This document shows, piece by piece, positions 18,154 to 27,101 of a stretch of 64,000 nt of DNA. The notes below the pieces were generated by a model. That model worked only from the letters and a program-made list of their open reading frames with translations, searched no databases and had not been told where the DNA came from. The stretch is taken from contig JADLDI010000152.1 of NCBI GenBank assembly GCA_020846745.1, positions 1 through 64,000 of the forward strand, in the 5' to 3' direction. The stretch comes from Bryobacterales bacterium. Its GTDB lineage: Bacteria; Acidobacteriota; Terriglobia; Bryobacterales; Bryobacteraceae. How positions within the stretch are numbered: position 1 is the first letter of the stretch; each line of letters starts with the position of its first letter. The translations under genes and the position numbers were made by a program.

Positions 18154-18975
18154 ATGCCGTCGTTCCTTCGGTTTCTGATCCCCGTGTTTGCGGCCAGCCT
18201 CGTTCTCGCTGCTGAGCCGCATGCCCTCAAAACCCCGCCTCACGTCAACATTCCTCTATGGCAGGCCGGAAAGGTGCCGCTCGCTTCCGGCGACGCCCCG
18301 CTCGACTCGCCATTTCTCACCGTTTTTCTCCCCCGTGGAGGCAGAACGAATGGCAGCGCGGTCGTGGTGGCGCCCGGGGGCGGCAACATCATGATGATGT
18401 ACGACGTGGAGGGCATGCAGATCGCCGAGCAGTTCAATGACTGGGGTGCGGCGGCATTCGTCCTCACCTACCGCCTGGAACCCTATCGAGAGGATGCTCG
18501 GGCCTTAGACGGCAATCGAGCCGTGCAAGTAGTCCGTTCGCGAGCCAAGCAGTGGGGAGTCGATCCCGGCAAAATCGGTTTTATCGGCTTCTCGGCCGGA
18601 TCCAGCCTCGCCCGGTTGGTCGGGGCCACCGCAAAGCCAGGAGACCCGGCCGCCACGGACCCAGTCAGTAAGGTCGGCTCACGGCCAGACTGGCTGGGGC
18701 TAGTCTACGGACCGGGCCGGACCCGGCCCGATGAAGACCTGAAATCCTTCCCCCCTTCATTCCTCCTGGCGGCAGCCTGGGACAAAGGCGCCGCGAACGG
18801 GACCGTCGAGTTGTTCCAACAGATGAGCAAGGCCGGTGCGGTGGCCGAACTGCACATCTACCAAAAGGGCCGGCACGGCTTCGGGGCGTCCATCGGCAGT
18901 CCTGAATACGGCCCCTGGATGAGCGAACTGCGGCACTTTTTGATGCAGGGCGGCTTCCTGCCGAGGAGCAAATAG
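18154..18975 (+). CDS. secreted alpha/beta hydrolase (esterase-like)
   Basis: The 273-residue product has a signal peptide (MPSFLRFLIPVFAASLVLAAEP) and an alpha/beta-hydrolase fold of the acetyl-esterase/dienelactone-hydrolase type. The oxyanion-loop region is VVVAPGGGNI near residue 71, the nucleophile Ser147 sits in GFSAGS, and the likely catalytic histidine is in GRHGFG near residue 243. Such proteins often de-acetylate plant polysaccharides or hydrolyse small esters; the substrate here is not known. The next gene starts three bases after the stop codon, so the two are likely co-transcribed. Confidence 0.8.
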   Translation: MPSFLRFLIPVFAASLVLAAEPHALKTPPHVNIPLWQAGKVPLASGDAPLDSPFLTVFLPRGGRTNGSAVVVAPGGGNIMMMYDVEGMQIAEQFNDWGAAAFVLTYRLEPYREDARALDGNRAVQVVRSRAKQWGVDPGKIGFIGFSAGSSLARLVGATAKPGDPAATDPVSKVGSRPDWLGLVYGPGRTRPDEDLKSFPPSFLLAAAWDKGAANGTVELFQQMSKAGAVAELHIYQKGRHGFGASIGSPEYGPWMSELRHFLMQGGFLPRSK

Positions 18976-18978
18976 CGC

Positions 18979-19857
18979 ATGAGTACGAAAGGCTTTCTCT
19001 TACTCGCGCTGTTCGCCCCCGCCCACTTCCTGCAACCGGCCAACGAAGCCAAGACGGTGAACGACGGCTACCTCGATCTGGTCTTCGTCCCCGGCGGACC
19101 GTTTCAAATGGGCGATAACTTCGGCGATGCCGATTCCCGTTCGCGCCCGGTCCACACCGTGGAAGTCGACAGCTTCTACATCGGTAAGTACGAAGTCACC
19201 AACGCACAGTGGCGCAAATTTCGTGACGATCCCGGATATGGCAATGTCAAGTACTGGCCAGGCGGACGCCCGATGCCTAAGGACCAGATTCCCTACTGGA
19301 CCCAGCCAAACAATCACGGCGGCGGCACTCCAAACAGCGATAACTACCCGGTAATTGGTGTGAACTGGGATGGTGCTATGGCGTACTGTAACTGGCTGTC
19401 TGAGAAAACCGGAAAGAAGTATCGCCTGCCGACCGAAGCCGAATGGGAAAAGGCAGCCCGCGGCGCCGACCAGCGCCGTTTCCCCTGGGGTAACATCATC
19501 GACCAAAGCTACGCGAACTATGTCGGCTCCCAACCGTTCGACACCGTTCGCGAGGTGGGTTTCTATGATGGCTCACAACGGGGCAACCTCAAAACGCATT
19601 CCAACGCGTCACCCTATGGCGCATACGACATGGCCGGCAATGTTATGGAGTGGTGCCACGATTGGTACGCCCGCGATTACTACCAGGACTCGCCGCGTAA
19701 GAACCCAAAGGGTCCCGCCGCCGGCGCATACCGCGTCGCCCGTGGCGGGTCGTTCTTCGTGGAGCAAAGCGAGGCATACACCTACGCCCGCGTGGCGGCA
19801 TGGCCGTCATTGAAGGCCTACCGCATGTTAGGCTTCAGGGTCGCACGCGATCGCTAA
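18979..19857 (+). CDS. FGE-sulfatase (SUMF1-like) domain protein without catalytic Cys pair
   Basis: The 292-residue secreted protein has the formylglycine-generating-enzyme fold: LVFVPGGPFQMGD, then YIGKYEVTNAQWRKF, VIGVNWDGAMAYCNWLSEKTGKKYRL in part (core VNWDGAMAYCNWLS), RLPTEAEWEKAARG and AYDMAGNVMEWCHDWY. In true FGEs the C-terminal RGGSW region carries the two copper-binding cysteines. Here the corresponding RVARGGSFFVEQSEAYTYAR has none, so it is unlikely to make formylglycine. This domain is widely reused in non-catalytic or other-activity proteins (EgtB-, PvdO-like). It is co-oriented and three bases from the esterase-like gene. Confidence 0.83.
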   Translation: MSTKGFLLLALFAPAHFLQPANEAKTVNDGYLDLVFVPGGPFQMGDNFGDADSRSRPVHTVEVDSFYIGKYEVTNAQWRKFRDDPGYGNVKYWPGGRPMPKDQIPYWTQPNNHGGGTPNSDNYPVIGVNWDGAMAYCNWLSEKTGKKYRLPTEAEWEKAARGADQRRFPWGNIIDQSYANYVGSQPFDTVREVGFYDGSQRGNLKTHSNASPYGAYDMAGNVMEWCHDWYARDYYQDSPRKNPKGPAAGAYRVARGGSFFVEQSEAYTYARVAAWPSLKAYRMLGFRVARDR

Positions 19858-19861
19858 CAAG

Positions 19862-20980
19862 CTATAGAACCAGTCGCAACCGGTGCGACCGGATCTTCCC
19901 TTGCCCATCTTCCACACACCAGTGCGTAGCGAGTAAGTCACCGCTCTGCAACCGGATCACCGAGGGTTGCCCGAATTTCAAGCTCTTGAACATCTCCGCG
20001 GCGGCCTGTCCGTCCACAGTCTGCCTCCGCTGCCCCGCTCCGTAAATGCACGTTTCCGCCAACGGCTGCCACTTATCATTAGCGAAGTTAATAAGACGGA
20101 CCCAAATGCCCGGCTCGGCGCCGCGATGCGCGTGGATCGTCAACAATAGATCGCCGCTCAAGTAAGTCAGGTTACTCGCCTGTCCCGCATGCCCGGTGTC
20201 GATCGGAGCGGACCACGTATGCCCGTTGTCATGGGAAACGACCACTTGGTTCGTGTGGTGCGTCCCCGTCGAGCCTTCATAAGCCCAAACCAGCGCAACC
20301 AACCGCCCGGGCTGCATCTCAGTGATCCGCGGTTCGTAAGGCGTGATCCGCATCGTCGGATGGCGGTAATACACCGTTTGCTCCGGCCAAGTGCGGCCCT
20401 TATCCTTACTGCGAAGAAGGACGCCGACATCACCCGACGGCGTAGACCCGTCCGGCATCGGATACAGCGCGGATACAGCTACCAAGTCGCCCGAGTGGGT
20501 TTCAATCGCCGGGCCCGATATCTCGAATAACTCAGGGTAGTTACGCGCAATAATCGCCGGAACAGTCCACGTGCGGCCTTCGTCCGATGAAAACGACACG
20601 ATGTCGTCGCCCGGCTGAATGCCCCCTGTTTCCGGAATTGAGATCGCCTGTTCCGGATCGTGCCGGTGGAACCGATAACCCGCCGCCACCAGTGTGCCGT
20701 CCTTAAGGACGCACGGTTTCAAGCAGTCGGTCGTCTCAAAACCAACGACACTCTTGTCGTAAAGCGGCCCCTGCAGCCTCCACGTCTTCCCTTCGTCCGG
20801 CGAGCGGCTGATCCACGTCGTTCCATTAGGCGCTTCGAACGCCTCGGCAATCATGAAGAACGCGGCTAACTCACCCGAAGGCAACTGGACAACTCCGGGG
20901 AAATAGCCGTGCCGCGAGTGCACATGTGGGCGCGGGTTCTCATAAACCACCAGCGGTTCAATGTAGTCGATTGTAGGCAT
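19862..20980 (-). CDS. sialidase-like (BNR/Asp-box) protein, cytoplasmic
   Basis: The 372-residue protein has the six-bladed sialidase-type propeller pattern. Asp boxes of the form SxDxGxTW appear at least four times: SPDEGKTW, SSDEGRTW, SKDKGRTW and SHDNGHTW. It has no signal peptide, unlike its relative at 28796. It follows the symporter gene by three bases on the same strand. Such pairs are common in Acidobacteria and Planctomycetes; they suggest intracellular handling of an imported sugar or acid, but the fold alone does not prove sialic acid as substrate. Confidence 0.82.
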   Translation of the reverse strand: MPTIDYIEPLVVYENPRPHVHSRHGYFPGVVQLPSGELAAFFMIAEAFEAPNGTTWISRSPDEGKTWRLQGPLYDKSVVGFETTDCLKPCVLKDGTLVAAGYRFHRHDPEQAISIPETGGIQPGDDIVSFSSDEGRTWTVPAIIARNYPELFEISGPAIETHSGDLVAVSALYPMPDGSTPSGDVGVLLRSKDKGRTWPEQTVYYRHPTMRITPYEPRITEMQPGRLVALVWAYEGSTGTHHTNQVVVSHDNGHTWSAPIDTGHAGQASNLTYLSGDLLLTIHAHRGAEPGIWVRLINFANDKWQPLAETCIYGAGQRRQTVDGQAAAEMFKSLKFGQPSVIRLQSGDLLATHWCVEDGQGKIRSHRLRLVL

Positions 20981-20983
20981 GAC

Positions 20984-22483
20984 TTAGTTCTTCGTTTCTC
21001 CTGGAGTGCCGTAACCAACAACCAATCCCCAGGTATTTTCTTTTCGCGGCGGGCTCATCGTCAAACTGGCAACCAGACCGCCCACAAATGTCGCAACGCA
21101 TCCCACCGGGCCGTACCAGAAGAAGCTCCATTCCGTATACACGGATAGCAAGCTCACCGCGATGGCGCCCAGTGTCGCCCCGGCCAGGGCCCCTAATGGC
21201 GTGGCCCTTCGCGTAATGGTCGCCAGCAGAAACACCCCCAGCAGTGGACCGGAAATTACGCTACTCACCTTGTTATACGCCAGCGCCAGCGCGCCCAATC
21301 TACCGGCAAACAGCGCCGCAAACGTTACCACCACTCCCCATGCAACGGTACCCCATCGGCCTACTTTCACGACACTCTCCGACGTTGCTCCCCGATGAAT
21401 CAGCCGTTGATAGAAATCGACCGTCGTCGCAGTCGTCAGCGCGTTGATTCCGGCGGACATCACCGCCATTGATGCTGAAAGGATTGCCGCGATCACCATG
21501 CCGGCGATTCCAGGAGGTAACTCATTGATCGCGAAATAGGGCACAATAGCGTCGGTATTTGGCAGTCCTGCGATCTTCTGCGGAAACTTACTATAGAAAG
21601 CGAACAGTGCAATTCCCGCGAAGTACAGCAACAGGCTTACGGGAATCACCAGCGTCGCCTGAACCAGTATCGATTGCCGGCAGTCGCGTACCGACTTAGT
21701 CGTAAACAACCGCTGTAAGATCGCCTGGTCGGTAGTTAGCGGGCTCATGCAAAGCACCAATCCCCCGATCAGCGCCGCCCAGATCGAAGTTAATTCGCGC
21801 GGGTCCGTCGACGGGTTCCACCACGCCAACCGCCCTGCGTCCGACGCCATCTGCCACACCCCCGTTGCGCCGCCTGGCACACCAAGAACAGCCGTCGCAA
21901 AGATCAAAATGATGCCCGTCGACACGGCGCCAAACTGCAGCACATCCGTCCAGATCACCGCTCGCATTCCGCCCAAAGCCGTATAAACGGTCGTCAGCGC
22001 GCCTACCATCACCACGCACAGCCACGCGGGCAATCCGGTCACCATCTGGATCACCAGCGACGGCGCATAAATCACCAGTGCCACATGCATCCCGCGGAGC
22101 ACTAGAAACAGAGCACTCGCCATCAACCGCACCTTCAGATCGAACCGCCGCTCCAGATACTCATATGCCGTATATAAGTTCAGCCGCGCATAGAACGGGA
22201 CAAACACGGTGAGCACGATAGGCGCCGCCAGAATGAACCCGAACGAGTTCCACAGCAACTCCAGGTTGTGGCCATAGGCCCATGCCGGCGTGCCCATAAT
22301 CGTGATGGCGCTCAGGTCCGCTGCGATGATCGAAATGCCCACCGGCAGCCACGACATTCGCCGCCCGCCCAGGAAATATTCCTGCGGCGTCGACTGTCGC
22401 TGGTAAAACCGGCTGCCCAGCATCACCACCGCGCAGAGGTAGCAAGCGATGGCTACCAGGTCGATCGCCGAAAGCGAGTTCAT
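20984..22483 (-). CDS. sodium:solute symporter (SSS family)
   Basis: The 499-residue integral membrane protein has about 13 hydrophobic segments and SSS signatures: GSRFYQRQSTPQEYFLGGRRMSW in part (FLGGRRMSWLPVGISI), AAILSASMAVMSAGINAL in TM8 (the region that contributes sodium ligands) and GGMRAVIWTDVLQF. The family imports sugars, sialic acids, amino acids or carboxylates with Na+. The downstream sialidase-like gene suggests a sugar acid or glycoside-derived substrate. Its ATG lies only 25 bases from the ATG of the divergent beta-helix gene. Confidence 0.9.
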   Translation of the reverse strand: MNSLSAIDLVAIACYLCAVVMLGSRFYQRQSTPQEYFLGGRRMSWLPVGISIIAADLSAITIMGTPAWAYGHNLELLWNSFGFILAAPIVLTVFVPFYARLNLYTAYEYLERRFDLKVRLMASALFLVLRGMHVALVIYAPSLVIQMVTGLPAWLCVVMVGALTTVYTALGGMRAVIWTDVLQFGAVSTGIILIFATAVLGVPGGATGVWQMASDAGRLAWWNPSTDPRELTSIWAALIGGLVLCMSPLTTDQAILQRLFTTKSVRDCRQSILVQATLVIPVSLLLYFAGIALFAFYSKFPQKIAGLPNTDAIVPYFAINELPPGIAGMVIAAILSASMAVMSAGINALTTATTVDFYQRLIHRGATSESVVKVGRWGTVAWGVVVTFAALFAGRLGALALAYNKVSSVISGPLLGVFLLATITRRATPLGALAGATLGAIAVSLLSVYTEWSFFWYGPVGCVATFVGGLVASLTMSPPRKENTWGLVVGYGTPGETKN

Positions 22484-22508
22484 TGAATCGAATGATAACC
22501 TGCATGGG

Positions 22509-24437
22509 ATGCGTTTGAACCGGCTCTGCGGTCTTTATTTCTTCGCCGCCACGCTGCTGCAGGCGGCCAACGGCGTCACACCAGGGAAACTCGTCGTTGA
22601 GCGGCCCACCCTCATCTGCCTCGGCTTCGAGTGGAACATCAGCGGTGACGACAACCGGAACTCTTCCGTCGATGTCGCTTATCGCAAGGTGGGCGAGTCG
22701 CAATGGAAGCGCGGCCTTCCGCTCTTGCGGATGGGCGGCGAAAAGGTGATCCGAAAAGATCTGGGCCTGGACTACACCGTTCCTGAGATGTTCGCCGGCA
22801 GCATCCTCGACCTCGAACCTGCCACCGAGTACGAGGCCCGGTTCACCATGCGCGACTCCGATGGCGTCTCCGGAAACGCAGTCGAAACAGTCAAGGTGCG
22901 AACTCGCGCAGAACCGAAAGCACCAGAAGGCGGCCGCGTGCTGCACGTTTATCCGCTCGGCTGGAAAGGTCCCAAACAGGAACCGTCGTACACCGGATTG
23001 AAACAGGCCTATTTCCGCTCCGGCAACGGAGACTGGGCGGTACTGAGTGAACAGAAGGTGCAGGCCGGCGACACTATCCTGGTTCACGCCGGACTCTACA
23101 AAGGCGACCGCCTCCAATACTCCCACCCCCTTGGGCTCGACTTCGACGGCACCTACGTCTTAACCGCAAAAGGAACACCGGAACGGCCCATAGTCATTCG
23201 TGCCGCCGGAGATGGCGAAGTCATCTTTGACGGCGATGGCAACCAGACGCTTTTCAACGTAATGGCCGCCGACTATCACATCTTTGAAGGCATCACCGTT
23301 CGCAACACCGACGTAGCGTTTCAGGCTGGTTTAAAGGACGTGATCGGCGCCAAAGGGCTGGCGGTACGCCGCTGCCGCCTCGAAGACGTCGGCATAGCCG
23401 TCAACGGGCAATTCGCTGGATCGCACGATTTCTATATCTCCGATAACGTGATGCTCGGCCGCGACGACCGTAACCGGCTGCTCGGCTGGTACGCACCGGG
23501 TATTTACGGCGGCAATAAGCTCAAGAGTTACTACGCCGTTAAGCTCTACGGCTCGGGTCATGTGGTGAGCTATAACTACATTGCCTATTTCCACGACGGC
23601 ATAACTGTTTGCACCCACGGCTCGCCTGACCCGGAACAGGATCATCGCGCCACCTCAATCGACTTCTACAACAACGACATTCACTTGATGGCTGACGATT
23701 TCATCGAAGCCGACGGCGGCGTTCACAACATCCGTGTCATGCGTAATCGCGGCGTCAACGCTGCCCAGTGCGGACTCAGCGCCCAGCCCGTCTTTGGCGG
23801 ACCCGCATACTACATCCGCAATGTCCTTTATCACGTCCCCACCGGCTGCGGCCTGAAGTTCAACGTCAAACCCTCCGGCATGGTGCTCTATCACAACACA
23901 ATGATCACGGAAGCTCTCCCGGGCGACTTCTTCTCCAACGTCCACATGAGGAATAACCTCTTCCTCGGCCGCGACGAACCCAATCGCCCCGTGTTCCGGT
24001 TCTCTAACGCCACCAGTTACTCGACTTACGACTATAACGGCTACCGGCTGAATCCCAAGGCAACCGGCCAGTTCCTGTGGAGCGCTCCCAAAGGTGGCGC
24101 CCTCCGCGATTACGAGCAGGGCCGTGCCGGCGCCAAGGCGTTCGGCTCGCTCTCCGAACTGCGCCAGGCCACTGGTCAGGAAGCGCATGGGATCGAGGTC
24201 GACTACGATATCTTCGAAAACCTTCGTCCGCCGGACGCGGCGAAGCCGCACGCAATCTATCACGCGCAAAACCTGAACTTCTCGCTCAAGCCCGCCGGCA
24301 AGGCCGTCGATGCAGGCCTGCCGCTTCCGAACGTGAACGATGGCTTCGCCGGAAAGGCGCCCGACCTTGGCGCATACGAACTCGGCCAGGCCCCGCCGCA
24401 CTACGGTCCGCGGGTTCGCGTCGCCGCCGGAGAATAG
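22509..24437 (+). CDS. secreted right-handed beta-helix protein
   Basis: The 642-residue product carries a signal peptide when started at ATG 22509 (MRLNRLCGLYFFAATLLQAANG). An earlier in-frame ATG at 22449 would overlap the divergent symporter gene and gives no signal peptide. An N-terminal Ig/fibronectin-like part (LEPATEYEARFTMRD) is followed by a parallel beta-helix from about residue 210: DGDGNQTLFNVMAADYHIFE, then repeated N-rich coils (VRRCRLEDVGIAV, ISDNVMLG, FYNNDIHL, VMRNRGVN). Parallel beta-helix proteins of this class include polysaccharide lyases, epimerases and glycosidases. No catalytic set can be assigned. Confidence 0.78.
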   Translation: MRLNRLCGLYFFAATLLQAANGVTPGKLVVERPTLICLGFEWNISGDDNRNSSVDVAYRKVGESQWKRGLPLLRMGGEKVIRKDLGLDYTVPEMFAGSILDLEPATEYEARFTMRDSDGVSGNAVETVKVRTRAEPKAPEGGRVLHVYPLGWKGPKQEPSYTGLKQAYFRSGNGDWAVLSEQKVQAGDTILVHAGLYKGDRLQYSHPLGLDFDGTYVLTAKGTPERPIVIRAAGDGEVIFDGDGNQTLFNVMAADYHIFEGITVRNTDVAFQAGLKDVIGAKGLAVRRCRLEDVGIAVNGQFAGSHDFYISDNVMLGRDDRNRLLGWYAPGIYGGNKLKSYYAVKLYGSGHVVSYNYIAYFHDGITVCTHGSPDPEQDHRATSIDFYNNDIHLMADDFIEADGGVHNIRVMRNRGVNAAQCGLSAQPVFGGPAYYIRNVLYHVPTGCGLKFNVKPSGMVLYHNTMITEALPGDFFSNVHMRNNLFLGRDEPNRPVFRFSNATSYSTYDYNGYRLNPKATGQFLWSAPKGGALRDYEQGRAGAKAFGSLSELRQATGQEAHGIEVDYDIFENLRPPDAAKPHAIYHAQNLNFSLKPAGKAVDAGLPLPNVNDGFAGKAPDLGAYELGQAPPHYGPRVRVAAGE

Positions 24438-24616
24438 GGCGTGCAAAAAACTCCTCGAATGCGGTTTAGTGCGCGCTCTGGCTCCGGCGAACCATCGGAA
24501 ACAAGCAGCATCTAACCGAGCCGCGACCGCGAGGGAGCGGTGTTCCGGATTTTTGCCCATGCCCAAATAGCCCCGGTCACACGGCGTTCACATTCATCTG
24601 CTAGGGTGAGCAGAGT
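24438..24616. other. intergenic region before the phosphoesterase gene
   Basis: These 179 bases hold no ORF I can support. A small hairpin, ACCGC-GAGGGA-GCGGT, followed a few bases later by GATTTTT, sits near 24525-24556 and could be a weak terminator for the beta-helix gene. A TAGGGT hexamer nine bases before the ATG at 24617 lacks a convincing -35. Confidence 0.3.
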
Positions 24617-27073
24617 ATGTTTCCTCGCCTTGCTGCCGCCGTCGCCCTCCCGCTCCTCACTGCATCGCTGTTTGCCCAGCTTCCGCAAGCGTTTCCAGGC
24701 GGCTATTCGCTGCCAAACGGCTGGCGCATTACACCGGTCGGCCGCGCCATTGAAACGCAGGACCTCATACTTAACCTGACCGCCAGCAAAGACGCCAAAA
24801 TCGTCGTGGCCCAGCACGGCGGGTTCAATCCACATGGCTTACTGGTTATCGATCAGGCCACGGAAGAACCTGTTCAGCGCATCCCGTTGCACTCGGCTTG
24901 GCTTGGTCTGGCGTGGTCCGGCGACGGCTCGAAGCTCTATGTGTCAGGCGGCAACGCCAGCGGCGCACGCCACACCGCCGATGTCGCGCCTGTTTACACC
25001 TTTGCGTACTCCAATGGCCGGCTAAGCGAAAAGCCCGTTGCCGAGTGGCGCGACTCGCTCGCAGCCAAAGACATTTACTGGTCGGGCCTCGCAATGCATC
25101 CAACGAAGAACCTGCTCTACGCCGCCAACCGCGGCGCCGACCCCATGCGCGGCCACGTAGCCGTCTTTGACACCATCTCCGGTAAAATCGTGCAGAAGAT
25201 CGGCGTCGAGATCAGCCCTTACGATCTGCAGTTCAGTGACGACGGATCTACCCTGTACGTCAGTAACTGGGGCAGCGCCTCCGTCTCCGTCATCGATGTC
25301 GCCACCGGCAAGGTCGCCCAAACCATTCCTACCGGGCTGAACCCCAACGATCTCGAACTTAGTTCGGATGGCCGCCTCTACGTCTCCAACGGCAATGAGA
25401 ATTCGGTCACCGTCATCGATACCAAAAAGCGCCAGGCGATCGAAACCATCAATGTCGGCCCCACGGCCAGGGCGCCCCAAGGCTCAACGCCCAACGCGCT
25501 CGCGCTCGACCGTAAGAACAACATGCTCTTCGTCGCCAACGCGGATAACAACTGCATCGCTGTCGTGAATGTCAAAGAGCCCGGTGAAAGCCACGTCCTC
25601 GGCTTCATCCCCTCCGGCTGGTATCCGAGCGGTTTGTTACTAACCGACAAGGTGAAGTTATATGTCGCCAACAGCAAGGGCCTCCAGGCGCATGCCAACC
25701 CGATGGGTCCCACCAGCCCGCTACTTAACGGCAAGCCCACAAAAGATACGGTTCGCGATATTCAGCGCGGCACGGTCAACATCGTGTCTCTCAAGAACCT
25801 CCGCGGTGAACTGAAAGCGTGGACCAGGCAGGTGTACGACAACATCCCTTACAAAGACGACTACCTCACCATGGCCCGCGCGCCGAAAGAGCCGAGCGTC
25901 ATCCCGCAGCAGGTAGGCGCCGGATCGCCCATCAAGCACGTTATTTATGTCATCAAGGAAAATCGCACTTACGATCAGCTATTCGGCGATATCAAGAAGG
26001 CGAACGGCGATCCCCGGCTTACCATCTTTGGCGAGCAGGTGACGCCCAACCATCACGCCATCGCCGAGCAGTTTGTCCTCTTAGACAACCTCTACTGCGA
26101 TGGCGAAGTCAGTGTCGATGGCCACTCCTGGTCCAATTCCGCCATCGCCACGGACTACAACGAAAAGAACTGGCCCCCGCAGTATGGCGGACATAGCCGC
26201 TCCGCTCTCTCCAATGCCTATCGCTCCGCTGGGGGCCACTTATGGGACCTCGCGGCCAAGAAAGGACTGACTTACCGCAGTTACGGCGAGTATGCCGTCC
26301 GTTCGAGCGATGGCACGGCGATGGATGCCGCCCCAGGAGTCGGCGGGTTACTCAACCACGTCTCTCCCCGGTTCAAAATGCCCGGCATGCGCGATACCGA
26401 TAACGTGAAGGTCTTCTTTGAGGAACTGGACGATTACGAGAAGAACTTCAAATCCTCCGATCCGTTAAAGCGTCTTCCCAACTTCGTGGTCATGAGTCTG
26501 CCTGAAGATCACACTGCCGGCACCAGACCCGGCGCCTACACGCCTCGCGCCATGGTCGCCAATGCCGACTGGGCCGTTGGTCAACTCGTCGATCGGATGA
26601 CCAAGAGTCCCTATTGGCCCGAGACTGCCATCTTCATGATTGAAGACGACGCGCAGAACGGCCCCGATCACGTGGATGCTCGCCGCACGGTGGGTTTGGT
26701 CGTCAGCCCGTATACGAAACGCGGCATCGTCGACTCGACTCTTTACACCACCTCCTCCATGCTGCGAACCATGGAGTTACTCCTCGGCCTTCCGCCCATG
26801 ACACAATACGACGCCGCCGCCATGCCCATGTATAACTCATTCGGCACAAAACAGGACCTCTCCGGTTACCACGCCCTCGCCCCCAAAATCGACGTGAACG
26901 AGAAGAACACCGTCCTCGCCTGGGGCGCTAAGGAATCGATGGAAATGAACCTCGACGAGGTCGACGAGGCGCCGATGTTCGCCCTCAACGAGATCATCTG
27001 GAAGAGCGTCAAAGGCGCCGATTCGCCCATGCCGCTGCCTATCCACCGTTACTGGTTCCAATCCCGCCGCTAA
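24617..27073 (+). CDS. YncE-like beta-propeller fused to phosphoesterase domain
   Basis: The 818-residue secreted protein has a signal peptide (MFPRLAAAVALPLLTASLFAQ). An N-terminal YVTN-type beta-propeller covers about residues 50-390 (DDGSTLYVSNWGSASVSVIDV, SSDGRLYVSNGNENSVTVID and LDRKNNMLFVANADNN show the repeats). A phosphoesterase/alkaline-phosphatase-fold domain follows from about residue 435 (IKHVIYVIKENRTYDQLFGD, then DGHSWSNSAIATDY, VMSLPEDHTAGTRPGA and MIEDDAQNGPDHVD). The metal ligands are likely within KENRTYDQ, SLPEDHT and EDDAQNGPDHVD. The fusion is a known architecture in Acidobacteria and other soil bacteria. It is probably a periplasmic phosphoesterase; the substrate is unknown. 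Confidence 0.87.
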   Translation: MFPRLAAAVALPLLTASLFAQLPQAFPGGYSLPNGWRITPVGRAIETQDLILNLTASKDAKIVVAQHGGFNPHGLLVIDQATEEPVQRIPLHSAWLGLAWSGDGSKLYVSGGNASGARHTADVAPVYTFAYSNGRLSEKPVAEWRDSLAAKDIYWSGLAMHPTKNLLYAANRGADPMRGHVAVFDTISGKIVQKIGVEISPYDLQFSDDGSTLYVSNWGSASVSVIDVATGKVAQTIPTGLNPNDLELSSDGRLYVSNGNENSVTVIDTKKRQAIETINVGPTARAPQGSTPNALALDRKNNMLFVANADNNCIAVVNVKEPGESHVLGFIPSGWYPSGLLLTDKVKLYVANSKGLQAHANPMGPTSPLLNGKPTKDTVRDIQRGTVNIVSLKNLRGELKAWTRQVYDNIPYKDDYLTMARAPKEPSVIPQQVGAGSPIKHVIYVIKENRTYDQLFGDIKKANGDPRLTIFGEQVTPNHHAIAEQFVLLDNLYCDGEVSVDGHSWSNSAIATDYNEKNWPPQYGGHSRSALSNAYRSAGGHLWDLAAKKGLTYRSYGEYAVRSSDGTAMDAAPGVGGLLNHVSPRFKMPGMRDTDNVKVFFEELDDYEKNFKSSDPLKRLPNFVVMSLPEDHTAGTRPGAYTPRAMVANADWAVGQLVDRMTKSPYWPETAIFMIEDDAQNGPDHVDARRTVGLVVSPYTKRGIVDSTLYTTSSMLRTMELLLGLPPMTQYDAAAMPMYNSFGTKQDLSGYHALAPKIDVNEKNTVLAWGAKESMEMNLDEVDEAPMFALNEIIWKSVKGADSPMPLPIHRYWFQSRR

Positions 27074-27101
27074 GCCTTCAGTTAATCTAGGCAGGCGGCT
27101 G

